In this document: one piece after another, positions 1 to 8,397 of the stretch
How the letters are laid out: every line of letters starts with the position of its first letter
How positions within the stretch are numbered: position 1 is the first letter of the stretch
Source of the DNA: Pseudomonas sp. Irchel 3H7
GTDB lineage: Bacteria > Pseudomonadota > Gammaproteobacteria > Pseudomonadales > Pseudomonadaceae
NCBI RefSeq assembly: GCF_900187605.1
Contig: NZ_FYEA01000003.1
Span: 124,001 to 188,000 of the forward strand
Direction of reading: 5' to 3'
Length of the DNA stretch: 64,000 bases
The notes under the pieces: generated by a model
The model's database searches: none
What the model was told of the DNA's origin: nothing
The model's input: only the letters and a program-made list of their open reading frames with translations
Translations under genes and position numbers: made by a program

Positions 1-495
1 GAGACCCGCGCCAATTTCGCCCGTTTCGTCGTCGCGCAGTACCTGTTCCAGTCGGAACTGGTCGACCTGTACAACAACGCTGAACTGACCGCCATCGTGC
101 CTGATCTGCCGGCCCGCTGCCGCGCCGAAGCGGCCAAGGCTGACCTCGCGGACCTGGAAACCGAAGTACCGGCCCCGGTAGCAGGCGCGGTGAAAAACCC
201 GAGCAAGGCTCGTGCTCTGGGCTGGATCTTTGTTTCCGAAGGTTCGAAGCTCGGTGCGGCATTCCTGATCAAACGCGCGGTGGCGCTGGAGCTGAGCGAA
301 ACCTTCGGTGCCCGTCACCTGGGTGAGCCTGAAGGTGGCCGTGCCGAAGGCTGGAAAAGCTTCGTGCGCACCCTCGATTCGCTGCAGTTCAGTGCTGAAG
401 AAGAGGCTGAAGTGGAGCAAGGTGCGATCGACGCGTTCAACCGCTTCACCGTGTTGCTGGAACAGGCTTACGCCACCGAAGCTGAACCTGCCTGA
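1..495 (+). CDS. Biliverdin-producing heme oxygenase, C-terminal part (5' end outside window)
   Basis: The frame is open from base 1 and encodes about 164 residues, so only the N-terminal region (which would carry the proximal heme-ligand histidine) is missing; family members are near 200 residues. The segment ALGWIFVSEGSKLGAA matches the distal-helix glycine-rich signature of bacterial heme oxygenases. The family cleaves heme to biliverdin, CO and iron in the cytoplasm, usually for iron acquisition. HemO/PigA and BphO types cannot be told apart without the N-terminus and the upstream neighbours. The ATG at base 97 is internal and not the real start. Confidence 0.8.
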   Translation, partial: ETRANFARFVVAQYLFQSELVDLYNNAELTAIVPDLPARCRAEAAKADLADLETEVPAPVAGAVKNPSKARALGWIFVSEGSKLGAAFLIKRAVALELSETFGARHLGEPEGGRAEGWKSFVRTLDSLQFSAEEEAEVEQGAIDAFNRFTVLLEQAYATEAEPA

Positions 496-509
496 CACAA
501 CACACATCC

Positions 510-593
510 CCCTGTAGGAGCTGCCAAAGGCTGCGATCTTTTGATCTTGAAAACAACATCAAAAGATCGCAGCCTTCGGCAGCTCCTACAGGG
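510..593. repeat. REP-type inverted pair, family A
   Basis: The left arm beginning TGTAGGAGCTGCC and the right arm ending GGCAGCTCCTACA form a long, nearly perfect hairpin, and the inner ends carry GATCTTTTGATC-like palindromes. Similar copies lie at 12228, 15489 and 34205. This fits the REP doublets (REPIN/BIME-like) typical of the P. fluorescens group. It sits in the 3' intergenic space of the heme oxygenase gene and could act as an mRNA 3' stabiliser or terminator. Confidence 0.85.
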
Positions 594-648
594 GAACTGC
601 GTAAGCCTGTAAGATCTCCATTCCGCTTCAGAAGCCACCGCGTAGCCC

Positions 649-1038
649 ATGCCGCAACCCGCCTCCTCGAAACTCGCCCGCGTGCTGTTCGGCCTCTTGG
701 CCTACGTCAGCCTTGGCATTGGCCTGATCGCCATCGTCGTGCCCGGCCTGCCGACCACCGAGTTCATCCTTCTTGCCGCCTGGGCCGCGACCCGCAGCTC
801 GCCGCGCCTGAGCGCCTGGCTGGAAAACCATCGCTTGTTCGGACCGATCCTCAGCAATTGGCGCAACGGCAAGATCATCGCGCGCAAGGCCAAAGTCAGC
901 GCGACAGTGAGCATGTTGCTTTGCGCGACGTTAATGCTGGTGATGCTCGATCACGGCTGGCCGGTCTATCTGGCGATTGCCGGGATGAGCCTGGGCAATC
1001 TGTGGATCTGGTCGCGCCCGGAATCAATCCCTGCTTGA
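649..1038 (+). CDS. YbaN family (DUF454) inner-membrane protein
   Basis: 129 residues, strongly hydrophobic, with N-terminal and C-terminal membrane segments around residues 10-45 and 85-120. The segment VVPGLPTTEFILLAAW is the DUF454/YbaN hallmark. Function is unknown in the family. It is the same strand as, and next to, the heme oxygenase gene, with a REP hairpin between them, so co-transcription is possible but not shown. Confidence 0.85.
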   Translation: MPQPASSKLARVLFGLLAYVSLGIGLIAIVVPGLPTTEFILLAAWAATRSSPRLSAWLENHRLFGPILSNWRNGKIIARKAKVSATVSMLLCATLMLVMLDHGWPVYLAIAGMSLGNLWIWSRPESIPA

Positions 1039-1250
1039 TCCCGCCCCGTCTTCACACTGAAACATCCCTGTAATTAATCGCTTTTTCAGCACTTTCTCCT
1101 GCGCAAACGTTTAGCGCTGACCGTCCGTCGGCACGCGCCTCATGCCCTCTGCTTCCACGCCGATGAGCATTGCATGGCGCTGAATGGATTTGGCGAACCG
1201 GATAGTTCATATCCGCCTGCCACCCGTTTATTCATTCGCGAGATCGCCCC

Positions 1251-3389
1251 ATGTTCGACTCTCTGTCCATTCGCCTGAAAATCGTTCTGCTCTCCGGCCT
1301 GTGCCTGCTCGGTGTGGTTGCGCTGATCGTCGGCATGAACATCTACCAGACCAACCAGAACGACCAACTGGTCAGTGACTCGAGCAATAAATTGCTCACC
1401 GCCAGCGTGCAGAATCTGTTGCAAGCCAAAGCCGCCGAGCAAGCCGTGCGGGTGCAGAAGACCTTCGGCGAAAGCCTGACGGTGATCACTGCCCTGGCTG
1501 ACCAGATCAAGGACATGCGCGTCATGGCCGCCAAGCGTTCGCTGGACGCCGGTGCCTTGCGCGAAGAGTTGAACCTGAGCCTGAAAACCGCTTTTGAGCG
1601 CAACGACAAAGTGCTCGGCATCTGGCTCGCTTTCGAACCGAACGCTCTCGACGGCAAGGACAGCGAGTTCGCCAACGATGCTGCGCGCCAGTCCAACGAA
1701 GCCGGACGTTTTGCCACGTACTGGAGCCGCGCCGCCGGCGCCTCGCTGAACACCATCATGGTCGAAGAAGACCTGACCAAAACCACCCTCAGCGTCAGCG
1801 GCACGCCGTACAACAGCTGGTACACCTGCCCTCGCGATGCCAAACGCACCTGCCTGCTAGACCCGTATGCCGACACCGTCGGTGGCAAGGAAATGCTCAT
1901 GACGACCATTTCCGTGCCGTTGATCGTCGACGGCAAGGCCATCGGCGTGGTCGGTGTCGACATCGCGCTCGATGCCCTGCAAGCAGCGGCCGTGGATTCC
2001 CAGCGCAACCTGTTCAACAACGCCGGGCACATGCTGATTGTTTCCGGCAGCGGCGTGCTCGGTGCTGACAGTTCCGACGCGAGCAAGGTCGGCAAAAAGA
2101 TCAGCGACACTCTCGGCGCCGATGGCAAGGACGTACTGCAACTGCTGAGCTCAGGCACACCGAAGATTCTCGAACAGGGCGATCTGATTCGCGCCGTATA
2201 CCCGGTCGATCCGATCGGTAACTCACGCGCCTGGGGCGTAGTCATCGACCTGCCAAAACAAGTGCTGCTGGCCGATTCGGTCAAGCTGCAAGCGGTACTC
2301 GACGATGCTCAGGAAACCGGCGTGATCACCGCGCTGCTGGTCGCCGTGGTTGCCGGTCTGGTTGGCCTGTTGCTGATCTGGCTGACTGCGTCCGGCGTTA
2401 CTCGCCCGATCAATAGCGTTGCCGAGATGCTGAAGAACATTGCCAGCGGCGAAGGTGATCTGACCCAACGCCTGAACTACAGCAAACAGGATGAACTGGG
2501 CGAACTGGTGAACTGGTTCAACCGTTTCCTCGACAAGCTGCAACCGACCATCGCGCAGATCAAGCAGAGCATCACCGAGGCGCGCGGCACCGCCGACCAG
2601 TCTTCGGAAATCGCCCGCCAGACCAGCGAAGGCATGCAGGTGCAGTTCCGCGAGATCGATCAGGTGGCCACCGCGTCCAACGAAATGAGCGCCACCGCCC
2701 ACGACGTCGCCAACAGCGCATCAAACGCCGCCAACGCCGCGAAAGGTGCCGATCAGTCGGCCAAGGACGGCATGTCGATCATCGAGCGCAGCACCCGCGA
2801 TATCAATCAACTGGCCGAAGAAGTCAGCAAAGCGGTGACCGAAGTTGAAGCGCTGGCAGTCAACAGCGAGCAGATCGGCTCGGTGCTGGAAGTGATCCGC
2901 AGTATCGCCGAACAGACCAATTTGCTGGCGCTCAACGCGGCGATTGAAGCGGCCCGCGCCGGTGAGAGCGGCCGTGGTTTTGCCGTGGTTGCCGACGAAG
3001 TGCGCAACCTCGCCAAGCGCACGCAGGATTCGGTGGAAGAAATTCGCATAGTCATCGAGAAGATTCAGACAGGCACCCGTGGCGTGGTCGCGACCATGCA
3101 TTCGAGCCAGACTCAGGCACACAACAACGCCGGGCAGATTCGTCAGGCGGTGGATGCGCTGGGCAAGATCAGTGATGCGGTGACGGTGATCAGCGACATG
3201 AACCTGCAGATTGCCAGCGCGGCCGAACAGCAGAGTGCGGTCGCCGAAGAGGTCAATCGCAACGTTTCGGCGATTCGTACCGTGACTGAAACCCTGACCG
3301 AGCAGGCTACTGAGTCGGCGGCGATCAGCAGCCAGCTCAATGCCCTGGCGAGTCAGCAGATGAAATTGATGGATCAGTTTCGCGTCTGA
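1251..3389 (+). CDS. Methyl-accepting chemotaxis protein with dCache sensor domain
   Basis: 712 residues. TM1 is at about 10-30 and a large periplasmic Cache-type domain spans about 35-350. TM2 is near 358-380, followed by HAMP (about 380-435) and the MA signalling domain, whose hairpin tip reads [18 protein letters not shown]. The size and the GVVGVDIAL segment at the end of the membrane-distal Cache module resemble the P. aeruginosa TlpQ / P. putida McpU group of polyamine receptors; that ligand is an inference from family resemblance only. There is no C-terminal CheR-binding pentapeptide. The gene stands alone, as chemoreceptor genes often do. Confidence 0.9.
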   Translation: MFDSLSIRLKIVLLSGLCLLGVVALIVGMNIYQTNQNDQLVSDSSNKLLTASVQNLLQAKAAEQAVRVQKTFGESLTVITALADQIKDMRVMAAKRSLDAGALREELNLSLKTAFERNDKVLGIWLAFEPNALDGKDSEFANDAARQSNEAGRFATYWSRAAGASLNTIMVEEDLTKTTLSVSGTPYNSWYTCPRDAKRTCLLDPYADTVGGKEMLMTTISVPLIVDGKAIGVVGVDIALDALQAAAVDSQRNLFNNAGHMLIVSGSGVLGADSSDASKVGKKISDTLGADGKDVLQLLSSGTPKILEQGDLIRAVYPVDPIGNSRAWGVVIDLPKQVLLADSVKLQAVLDDAQETGVITALLVAVVAGLVGLLLIWLTASGVTRPINSVAEMLKNIASGEGDLTQRLNYSKQDELGELVNWFNRFLDKLQPTIAQIKQSITEARGTADQSSEIARQTSEGMQVQFREIDQVATASNEMSATAHDVANSASNAANAAKGADQSAKDGMSIIERSTRDINQLAEEVSKAVTEVEALAVNSEQIGSVLEVIRSIAEQTNLLALNAAIEAARAGESGRGFAVVADEVRNLAKRTQDSVEEIRIVIEKIQTGTRGVVATMHSSQTQAHNNAGQIRQAVDALGKISDAVTVISDMNLQIASAAEQQSAVAEEVNRNVSAIRTVTETLTEQATESAAISSQLNALASQQMKLMDQFRV

Positions 3390-3418
3390 GCCCGCCACTC
3401 AATCCACCACAAAACCTT

Positions 3419-3508
3419 GTGGGAGCTGGCTTGCCAGCGATGGCGGCACATCAGTCAGTACATTGTTGACTGACACTCCGCTATCGCTGGCAAGCCAGCT
3501 CCCACAGG
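3419..3508. repeat. REP-type inverted pair, family B
   Basis: Arms TGTGGGAGCTGGCTTGCCAG and its complement flank an inner GCGATGGCGG/CCGCTATCGC pair. Copies of the same family lie at 19208 and 47627. It lies between the chemoreceptor and the CoA-transferase gene. Confidence 0.85.
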
Positions 3509-3595
3509 GTCAAGTGGCAACCCTGCAATCGGGGATTTCATCTGACACGGGATTGTTTTGCACTATCATCGCCCTCTCGCTCCGGAGGGCCTTCG

Positions 3596-4945
3596 ATGAC
3601 TGATTTACTCACGTCCATTCAAGCCGCACTCGGCTTGCCTCGCACACCGATTCCTTTCACCGAGCAAGGCGCCCTGCCCTCGGCGTTCGCCGTCACGGAG
3701 CTTGCCTGCGCCAGCATCGCTGCTGCCGGTCAGACCGTCAGCGAGTTGATCCAGCAGCAGTCAGGTCATTTGCCGGCCGTTGCAGTCGACCGTCGATTGG
3801 CCTCGTTCTGGTTCTCCAGCTCGCTGCGACCAATCGGCTGGCAGGTGCCACCGCTGTGGGACCCGATCGCCGGCGACTACGCGACCCGCGACGGCTGGAT
3901 CCGCCTGCACACCAACGCTCCACATCACCGCGCCGCCGCTGAACGTGTGCTCGGCGCCTGCGCCGACCGTGATGCAATGGCGGCGAAAGTCGCGCAATGG
4001 ACGAGTACGGATCTGGAACAAGCGGTGGTCGAAGCCCAGGGCTGCGCCGCCGAAATGCGCAGTTGGGCGCAATGGCAGAAGCATCCGCAGGGGCTCGCGG
4101 TGAATGCCGAGCCGCTGGTGCATTTCCTTGATTCGCAGGATGAACAGCACCAAGCGTGGCAAGGCTCGGTGGCGCAACCGTTGGCCGGGATCAAGGTGCT
4201 GGATCTGACACGCGTGCTCGCCGGCCCCACCGCCAGCCGTTTTCTCGCAGGCCTTGGCGCCAACGTGTTGCGCATCGATTCCCCGACCTGGAATGAGCCT
4301 GGTGTCATTCCGGAAATGACCCTCGGCAAACACTGCGCGCGGCTGAACTTGCTGGATCCGGTGGATCGCGCGGTGTTCGAAGGCTTGTTGAAAGACGCCG
4401 ATATTTTGCTGCACGGTTACCGCGCCGACGCTTTGGACAATCTCGGTTTCGGCGTTGAGCGCCGTCGCCATCTGGCACCGGGCCTGATCGATGTCGCCCT
4501 CAACGCCTACGGCTGGAACGGCCCGTGGCAGAACCGCCGGGGCTTCGACAGTTTGGTGCAGATGAGCAGCGGCATCGCCGAGGCCGGCCAGCGCTGGCAG
4601 CAGGCTGAGAAACCGACGCCATTGCCGGTGCAGGCGCTGGATCATGCGACGGGGTATTTGATGGCGGCGAGTGCGCTCCGACTGTTGACCGAGCGTTTGA
4701 ACACCGGACGCGGTGGCTCGGCGCGGTTGTCGCTGGCGCGGACGGCGAAGTTGTTGATCGAGCATGGGCCGGGGACAAGTGAGGCATTGCGAGCGGAAGA
4801 TGAGCAGGATCAGGGTTCATTTCTGGAACAGACCCCTTGGGGCCCGGCGCATCGTTTGCAGGTGCCGGTGAAGATCAGCGGCACGCCGATTCAGTGGGCG
4901 TTGCCGGCTACAGAGCTGGGTTCTCATCACCCACAGTGGAATTAA
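3596..4945 (+). CDS. CoA-transferase family III (CaiB/BaiF)
   Basis: 449 residues. The class III core starts near residue 195 with GIKVLDLTRVLAGPTASR, followed by the LGANVLRIDSP and LLHGYRADAL segments typical of formyl-CoA/carnitine CoA-transferases. Asp349, in LDHATGYLMA, fits the catalytic aspartate position that forms the aspartyl-CoA thioester. The first ~190 residues are an extra N-terminal region seen in a two-domain subgroup. The CoA donor and acceptor cannot be read from sequence. The start is supported by GGAGGG six bases upstream of ATG. No acyl-CoA ligase or hydratase partner is adjacent. Confidence 0.85.
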   Translation: MTDLLTSIQAALGLPRTPIPFTEQGALPSAFAVTELACASIAAAGQTVSELIQQQSGHLPAVAVDRRLASFWFSSSLRPIGWQVPPLWDPIAGDYATRDGWIRLHTNAPHHRAAAERVLGACADRDAMAAKVAQWTSTDLEQAVVEAQGCAAEMRSWAQWQKHPQGLAVNAEPLVHFLDSQDEQHQAWQGSVAQPLAGIKVLDLTRVLAGPTASRFLAGLGANVLRIDSPTWNEPGVIPEMTLGKHCARLNLLDPVDRAVFEGLLKDADILLHGYRADALDNLGFGVERRRHLAPGLIDVALNAYGWNGPWQNRRGFDSLVQMSSGIAEAGQRWQQAEKPTPLPVQALDHATGYLMAASALRLLTERLNTGRGGSARLSLARTAKLLIEHGPGTSEALRAEDEQDQGSFLEQTPWGPAHRLQVPVKISGTPIQWALPATELGSHHPQWN

Positions 4946-4948
4946 AAG

Positions 4949-5643
4949 CCCCTCACCCTAACCCTCTCCCAGAGGGAGAGGGGACCGATCGGGTGATATT
5001 GAAGAGATTCACCGACTTGAACGATTGATTCGGAATCCATAATCGACTTGGTCTTGCAGGTCGATGGACAGCGCCAGATACCTCGGTCGGCCCCCTCTCC
5101 CTCCGGGAGAGGAACTGATTCGGGGATACTGAAGACATTCACCGACTTGAACGATCTGCGCTGAATCCATAATCGACTCGGTCTTTCAGGTCGATGTAAA
5201 ACGCAAGACACCTCGGTCGGCCCCCTCTCCCTCCGGGAGAGGGGCTGATTCGGGGATACTGAAGACATTCACCGACTTGAACGATCGGCGCTGAATCCGT
5301 AATCGACTCGGTCTTTCAGGTCGATGTACAACGCAAGACACCTCGGTCGGCCCCCTCTCCCTCCGGGAGAGGGGCTGATTCGGGGATACTGAAGACACTC
5401 ACCGACTTGAACGATCGGCGCTGAATCCATAATCGACTCGGTCTTTCAGGTCGATGTACAACGCAAGACACCTCGGTCGGCCCCCTCTCCCTCCGGGAGA
5501 GGGGCTGATTCGGGGATACTGAAGACATTCACCGACTTGAACGATCGGCGCTGAATCCATAATCGACTCGGTCTTGCAGGTCGATGTAAAACGCAGGACA
5601 CCTCGGTGGCCCCCTCTCCCTCCGGGAGAGGGCTGGGGTGAGG
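4949..5643. repeat. Tandem array of about five 130-bp units bounded by MITE-like terminal inverted repeats
   Basis: The stretch opens with CCCCTCACCCTAACCCTCTC and closes with its approximate complement GAGAGGGCTGGGGTGAGGG. Inside, a small palindrome (CTCCCTCCGGGAG) recurs at about 5091, 5221, 5351, 5481 and 5610, a 130-bp period. The roughly 90 bp between palindromes (ACCGACTTGAACGATCGGCG and onward to TCGATGTA) is nearly identical from unit to unit, so the array is probably a recent expansion. One-unit relatives sit at 13709-13886 and 57991-58152. Short reading frames across it translate the repeat itself and are not genes. Confidence 0.93.
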
Positions 5644-5672
5644 GCTGCAATTTCAGGCCGAGCGATGATGTA

Positions 5673-6536
5673 TCAATCTGCCCGGCTCAAAGACGTCCAC
5701 AACAACTGCGCCGCATACCCTCGATAAGGTCGCCAGGCCTCAGCGCGCAACGACAATTCCCGCGCTGTCGGCCGCTTGCCTTCCAGCACTTCCAGCGCCC
5801 GCAGCAACCCGACATCACCATGGGGAAACCCATCCATATCCCGCAACTGCCGCAACGCGATGTACTGCGCCGTCCACTCGCCAATCCCGTGCAGCGCCAA
5901 CAACCGCGCCACGCCACCCTCGCGATTCGGCTCAAACAACGAGGGTTCATCCAGCAACGTCTGCGCCACGCTTGACAACGTGCGCCCACGACTTTTCGGC
6001 ATGCCCAACGCTGCCAGATCTGCCGCCGCCATTACGTGCGCCTCGGGAAATACATGGGTCAATCCGGGCACGGTGGAATCCAGCGGCGCGCCATATTGCG
6101 CAACCAGTTTCCCCGCCAGACGAATCGCCGCCACCACCGTAATCTGCTGCCCAAGCACCGCGCGAAACGCCAACTCCAATCCATCCCACGCACCGGGAAT
6201 GCGCAACCCCGGACGCTCGACAATCAACCGCGCCAGCAACGGATCATTCGCCAGATGCCCTTGCCTCAGCGCCAGATCCGCATCCAGATCAAACATCCGC
6301 CGCAACCTGACAACGATCTCGGGCACGGCTGCCGGATCAGGAAAGTCCAGCTCGACCTCCAGCGCATCCGCCGTCCCTAGCCAGACCGAAACCGTGCCGT
6401 GAACACCGTTTAACCCGATGCTGCGCGAATACACGCCATCGCCCACGGCCTCCATCCCGACCACCGCCCGCGCCGCGAGAAACCCCAACATCGCCTCCCA
6501 GTCATACGGCGGCGCATAGGCAAGCGATAACCTCAC
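5673..6536 (-). CDS. alkA: DNA-3-methyladenine glycosylase II, AlkA type
   Basis: 287 residues. It has an AlkA_N domain (about 1-115) followed by the helix-hairpin-helix glycosylase fold; the HhH reads LALHGIGEWTAQYIAL at about 213-228 and Asp241 (GDVGLLRAL) is in the position of the E. coli catalytic Asp238. It excises alkylated bases as the first step of base-excision repair. No Ada or AraC-type regulatory module is fused. The GTG start overlaps the TGA of the upstream ArcD paralogue (GTGA), so the two are probably translationally coupled, an unexpected pairing of a transporter with a repair enzyme. Confidence 0.9.
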   Translation of the reverse strand: MRLSLAYAPPYDWEAMLGFLAARAVVGMEAVGDGVYSRSIGLNGVHGTVSVWLGTADALEVELDFPDPAAVPEIVVRLRRMFDLDADLALRQGHLANDPLLARLIVERPGLRIPGAWDGLELAFRAVLGQQITVVAAIRLAGKLVAQYGAPLDSTVPGLTHVFPEAHVMAAADLAALGMPKSRGRTLSSVAQTLLDEPSLFEPNREGGVARLLALHGIGEWTAQYIALRQLRDMDGFPHGDVGLLRALEVLEGKRPTARELSLRAEAWRPYRGYAAQLLWTSLSRAD

Positions 6537-7960
6537 AACGACAGCACACCGCTGTACAACCCATACGCCGCCAGCCCCGCGCCGATGACCACGCAGGTGA
6601 AAATGCCCTTCTCGACATGAGTGAACAACGGCTCGCCCGCCTCATGCTTGGCCTTGGCAAACAGGATCACCCCCGGCGCATACAGCAACGCCGACAACAG
6701 CAAATACTTCACCCCGCCGGCATACAACAACCACACCGCATAACCGAGGGCGATGCCACCGATCAGCAGATCCTTGGTGCGCTCAGCCGAGGCGTGTTCG
6801 TAAGTTTCGCCGCGCCCGCTGAGCAGCACCGCGTACGCCGCCGACCACAGGTACGGCACCAGAATCATCGACGAGGCCAGATAAATAAGACTGGTGTAAG
6901 TGCCCGCCGAGAACAGCGTGATCAACAGGAAAATCTGGATCATCGCGTTGGTCAGCCACAACGCATTGACCGGCACATGGTTCTTGTTTTCCTTTTTCAG
7001 GAACGCCGGCATGGTCTTGTCCTTGGCCGTGGCGAAGAGGATTTCCGCACACAGCAAGGCCCAGGACAGCAACGCGCCGAGCAGGGAAATCGCCAGGCCA
7101 ATGCTGATCAGCAACGCGCCCCATGGCCCGACAATGTGCTCGAGCACCGCCGCCAGCGACGGGTTCTGCAGATTCGCCAGTTCCGGCTGGCTCATGATCC
7201 CCAGCGACAGCACGTTGACCAGTACCAGCAGCGCCAGCACGCCGATAAATCCGATCACCGTGGCGCGGCCGACGTCGCTGCGTTTCTCCGCCCGCGCCGA
7301 GTACACACTGGCGCCTTCGATGCCGATGAACACAAACACCGTGACCAGCATCATGTTGCGCACCTGATCCATCACCCCACCGAAATTCGGGTTGCTGGTG
7401 CCCCAGATGTCGCGGGTAAAAATGTCAGCCTTGAATGCGATGGCGGCGATGACGATGAACATGATCAGCGGTACGACTTTGGCCACCGTGGTCAATTGAT
7501 TGATCAGCGCCGCCTCCTTGATCCCGCGCATCACCAGAAAATGCACGGCCCACAGCAGCACCGATGCACAGCCGATGGCGATCGGCGTATTGCCTTGGCC
7601 GAACACCGGAAAGAAGTAACCGAGGGTGCTGAACAGCAGGACGAAATAGCCGACATTGCCCAGCCACGCACTGATCCAGTAACCCCACGCGGACGAGAAA
7701 CCCATGTAGTCGCCAAACCCGGCCTTGGCGTAGGCGTACACGCCGGAATCCAGCTCGGGTTTGCGATTGGCCAACGTCTGGAACACGAACGCCAAGGTCA
7801 GCATGCCGATCGCCGTGATGCCCCAACCGATCAGGATCGCCCCGGCATCGGCGCGTGCCGCCATGTTCTGCGGCAGCGAGAAAATCCCTCCGCCAATCAT
7901 CGAACCCACCACCAGGGCGATCAACGCGCCTAATCGCAGCTTTTGCGTCGGTTGCGACAT
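6533..7960 (-). CDS. Basic amino-acid antiporter, second ArcD paralogue
   Basis: 475 residues, exactly the length of the divergent ArcD at 8398-9825 and very similar to it along its whole length, including KLRLGAL(I/V)ALVVGSMIGGG at the N-terminus and the LLYAGGVKYLLLSALLYAPG segment. It is a member of the APC superfamily with 12-13 predicted membrane helices and should exchange basic amino acids such as arginine and ornithine across the inner membrane. Its own substrate may have diverged; the sequence does not settle this. It is transcribed away from the arc operon and coupled to alkA. Confidence 0.88.
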   Translation of the reverse strand: MSQPTQKLRLGALIALVVGSMIGGGIFSLPQNMAARADAGAILIGWGITAIGMLTLAFVFQTLANRKPELDSGVYAYAKAGFGDYMGFSSAWGYWISAWLGNVGYFVLLFSTLGYFFPVFGQGNTPIAIGCASVLLWAVHFLVMRGIKEAALINQLTTVAKVVPLIMFIVIAAIAFKADIFTRDIWGTSNPNFGGVMDQVRNMMLVTVFVFIGIEGASVYSARAEKRSDVGRATVIGFIGVLALLVLVNVLSLGIMSQPELANLQNPSLAAVLEHIVGPWGALLISIGLAISLLGALLSWALLCAEILFATAKDKTMPAFLKKENKNHVPVNALWLTNAMIQIFLLITLFSAGTYTSLIYLASSMILVPYLWSAAYAVLLSGRGETYEHASAERTKDLLIGGIALGYAVWLLYAGGVKYLLLSALLYAPGVILFAKAKHEAGEPLFTHVEKGIFTCVVIGAGLAAYGLYSGVLSL

Positions 7961-8043
7961 TTCAGTTTCCCTTTGAAGTGTGGTGAGCGTGCATTTGTAA
8001 CAACTATTAACTAAACGGATAAAGGTAGATGACGTTTATCAGG

Positions 8044-8090
8044 TAACGCCAATTAACGCCTGTTTATATATAGCCGATGACGCTAACGCC
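8044..8090. promoter_or_regulatory. Three helically phased TAACGCC heptamers between the arcD paralogues
   Basis: TAACGCC occurs at 8044-8050, 8054-8060 and 8084-8090, starts 10 and 30 bp apart, so all three face the same side of the helix. They lie 84-130 bp upstream of the minus-strand ArcD paralogue and about 230 bp before the Anr-like site of arcD. I do not recognise the binding protein. An operator is an inference from the phasing. Confidence 0.4.
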
Positions 8091-8322
8091 TAGCACGTTA
8101 AGACAGTTTTGTGCGCTGATCCTGATAAATCAATTCTGTACTGAAAACAGACGCTGAAAATTTGCCAAAAGCTGAAAAAGAACTAGCGTGATAATTCAAA
8201 AGTAATAATAGCCATTCCCAACAATGTAGCCACAACGCCTCTAGGACGGGCCTTGCGGGCAGAGTATTTATGCCTTCAGTCGAAGCCTAAGTCATTCATT
8301 AACAATGGAATGTGACCATGCA

Positions 8323-8336
8323 CTGATCTAAGTCAG
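8323..8336. promoter_or_regulatory. Candidate Anr (FNR-family) box upstream of arcD
   Basis: CTGATCTAAGTCAG matches TTGAY-N4-RTCAA at 8 of 10 defined positions. Its centre (8329.5) places a -41.5 activation site for a transcript starting near 8371, with a weak TACGCT -10 at 8359-8364 and a ~27-base leader to the arcD ATG. P. aeruginosa arcDABC is known to be induced by Anr under oxygen limitation, so the geometry fits expectation. Confidence 0.55.
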
Positions 8337-8397
8337 CTGTTTGAACAGACAACAGAACTACGCTGTGATCTCTTCTCTCCTGCAATGGAGTCATGCA

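Noticed and set aside
1140..1166. Sigma-28 promoter before the first chemoreceptor (GCCGATGA at 1159)
   Set aside because: The -10-like part is good but the -35 position reads TCATGCCC, with almost no match.
4942..5650. A CRISPR-like array or a set of small repeated proteins (frames starting MSSVSPNQ)
   Set aside because: The units are 130 bp with no unique spacers, and the frames simply translate the repeat; no ribosome sites and no cas genes.
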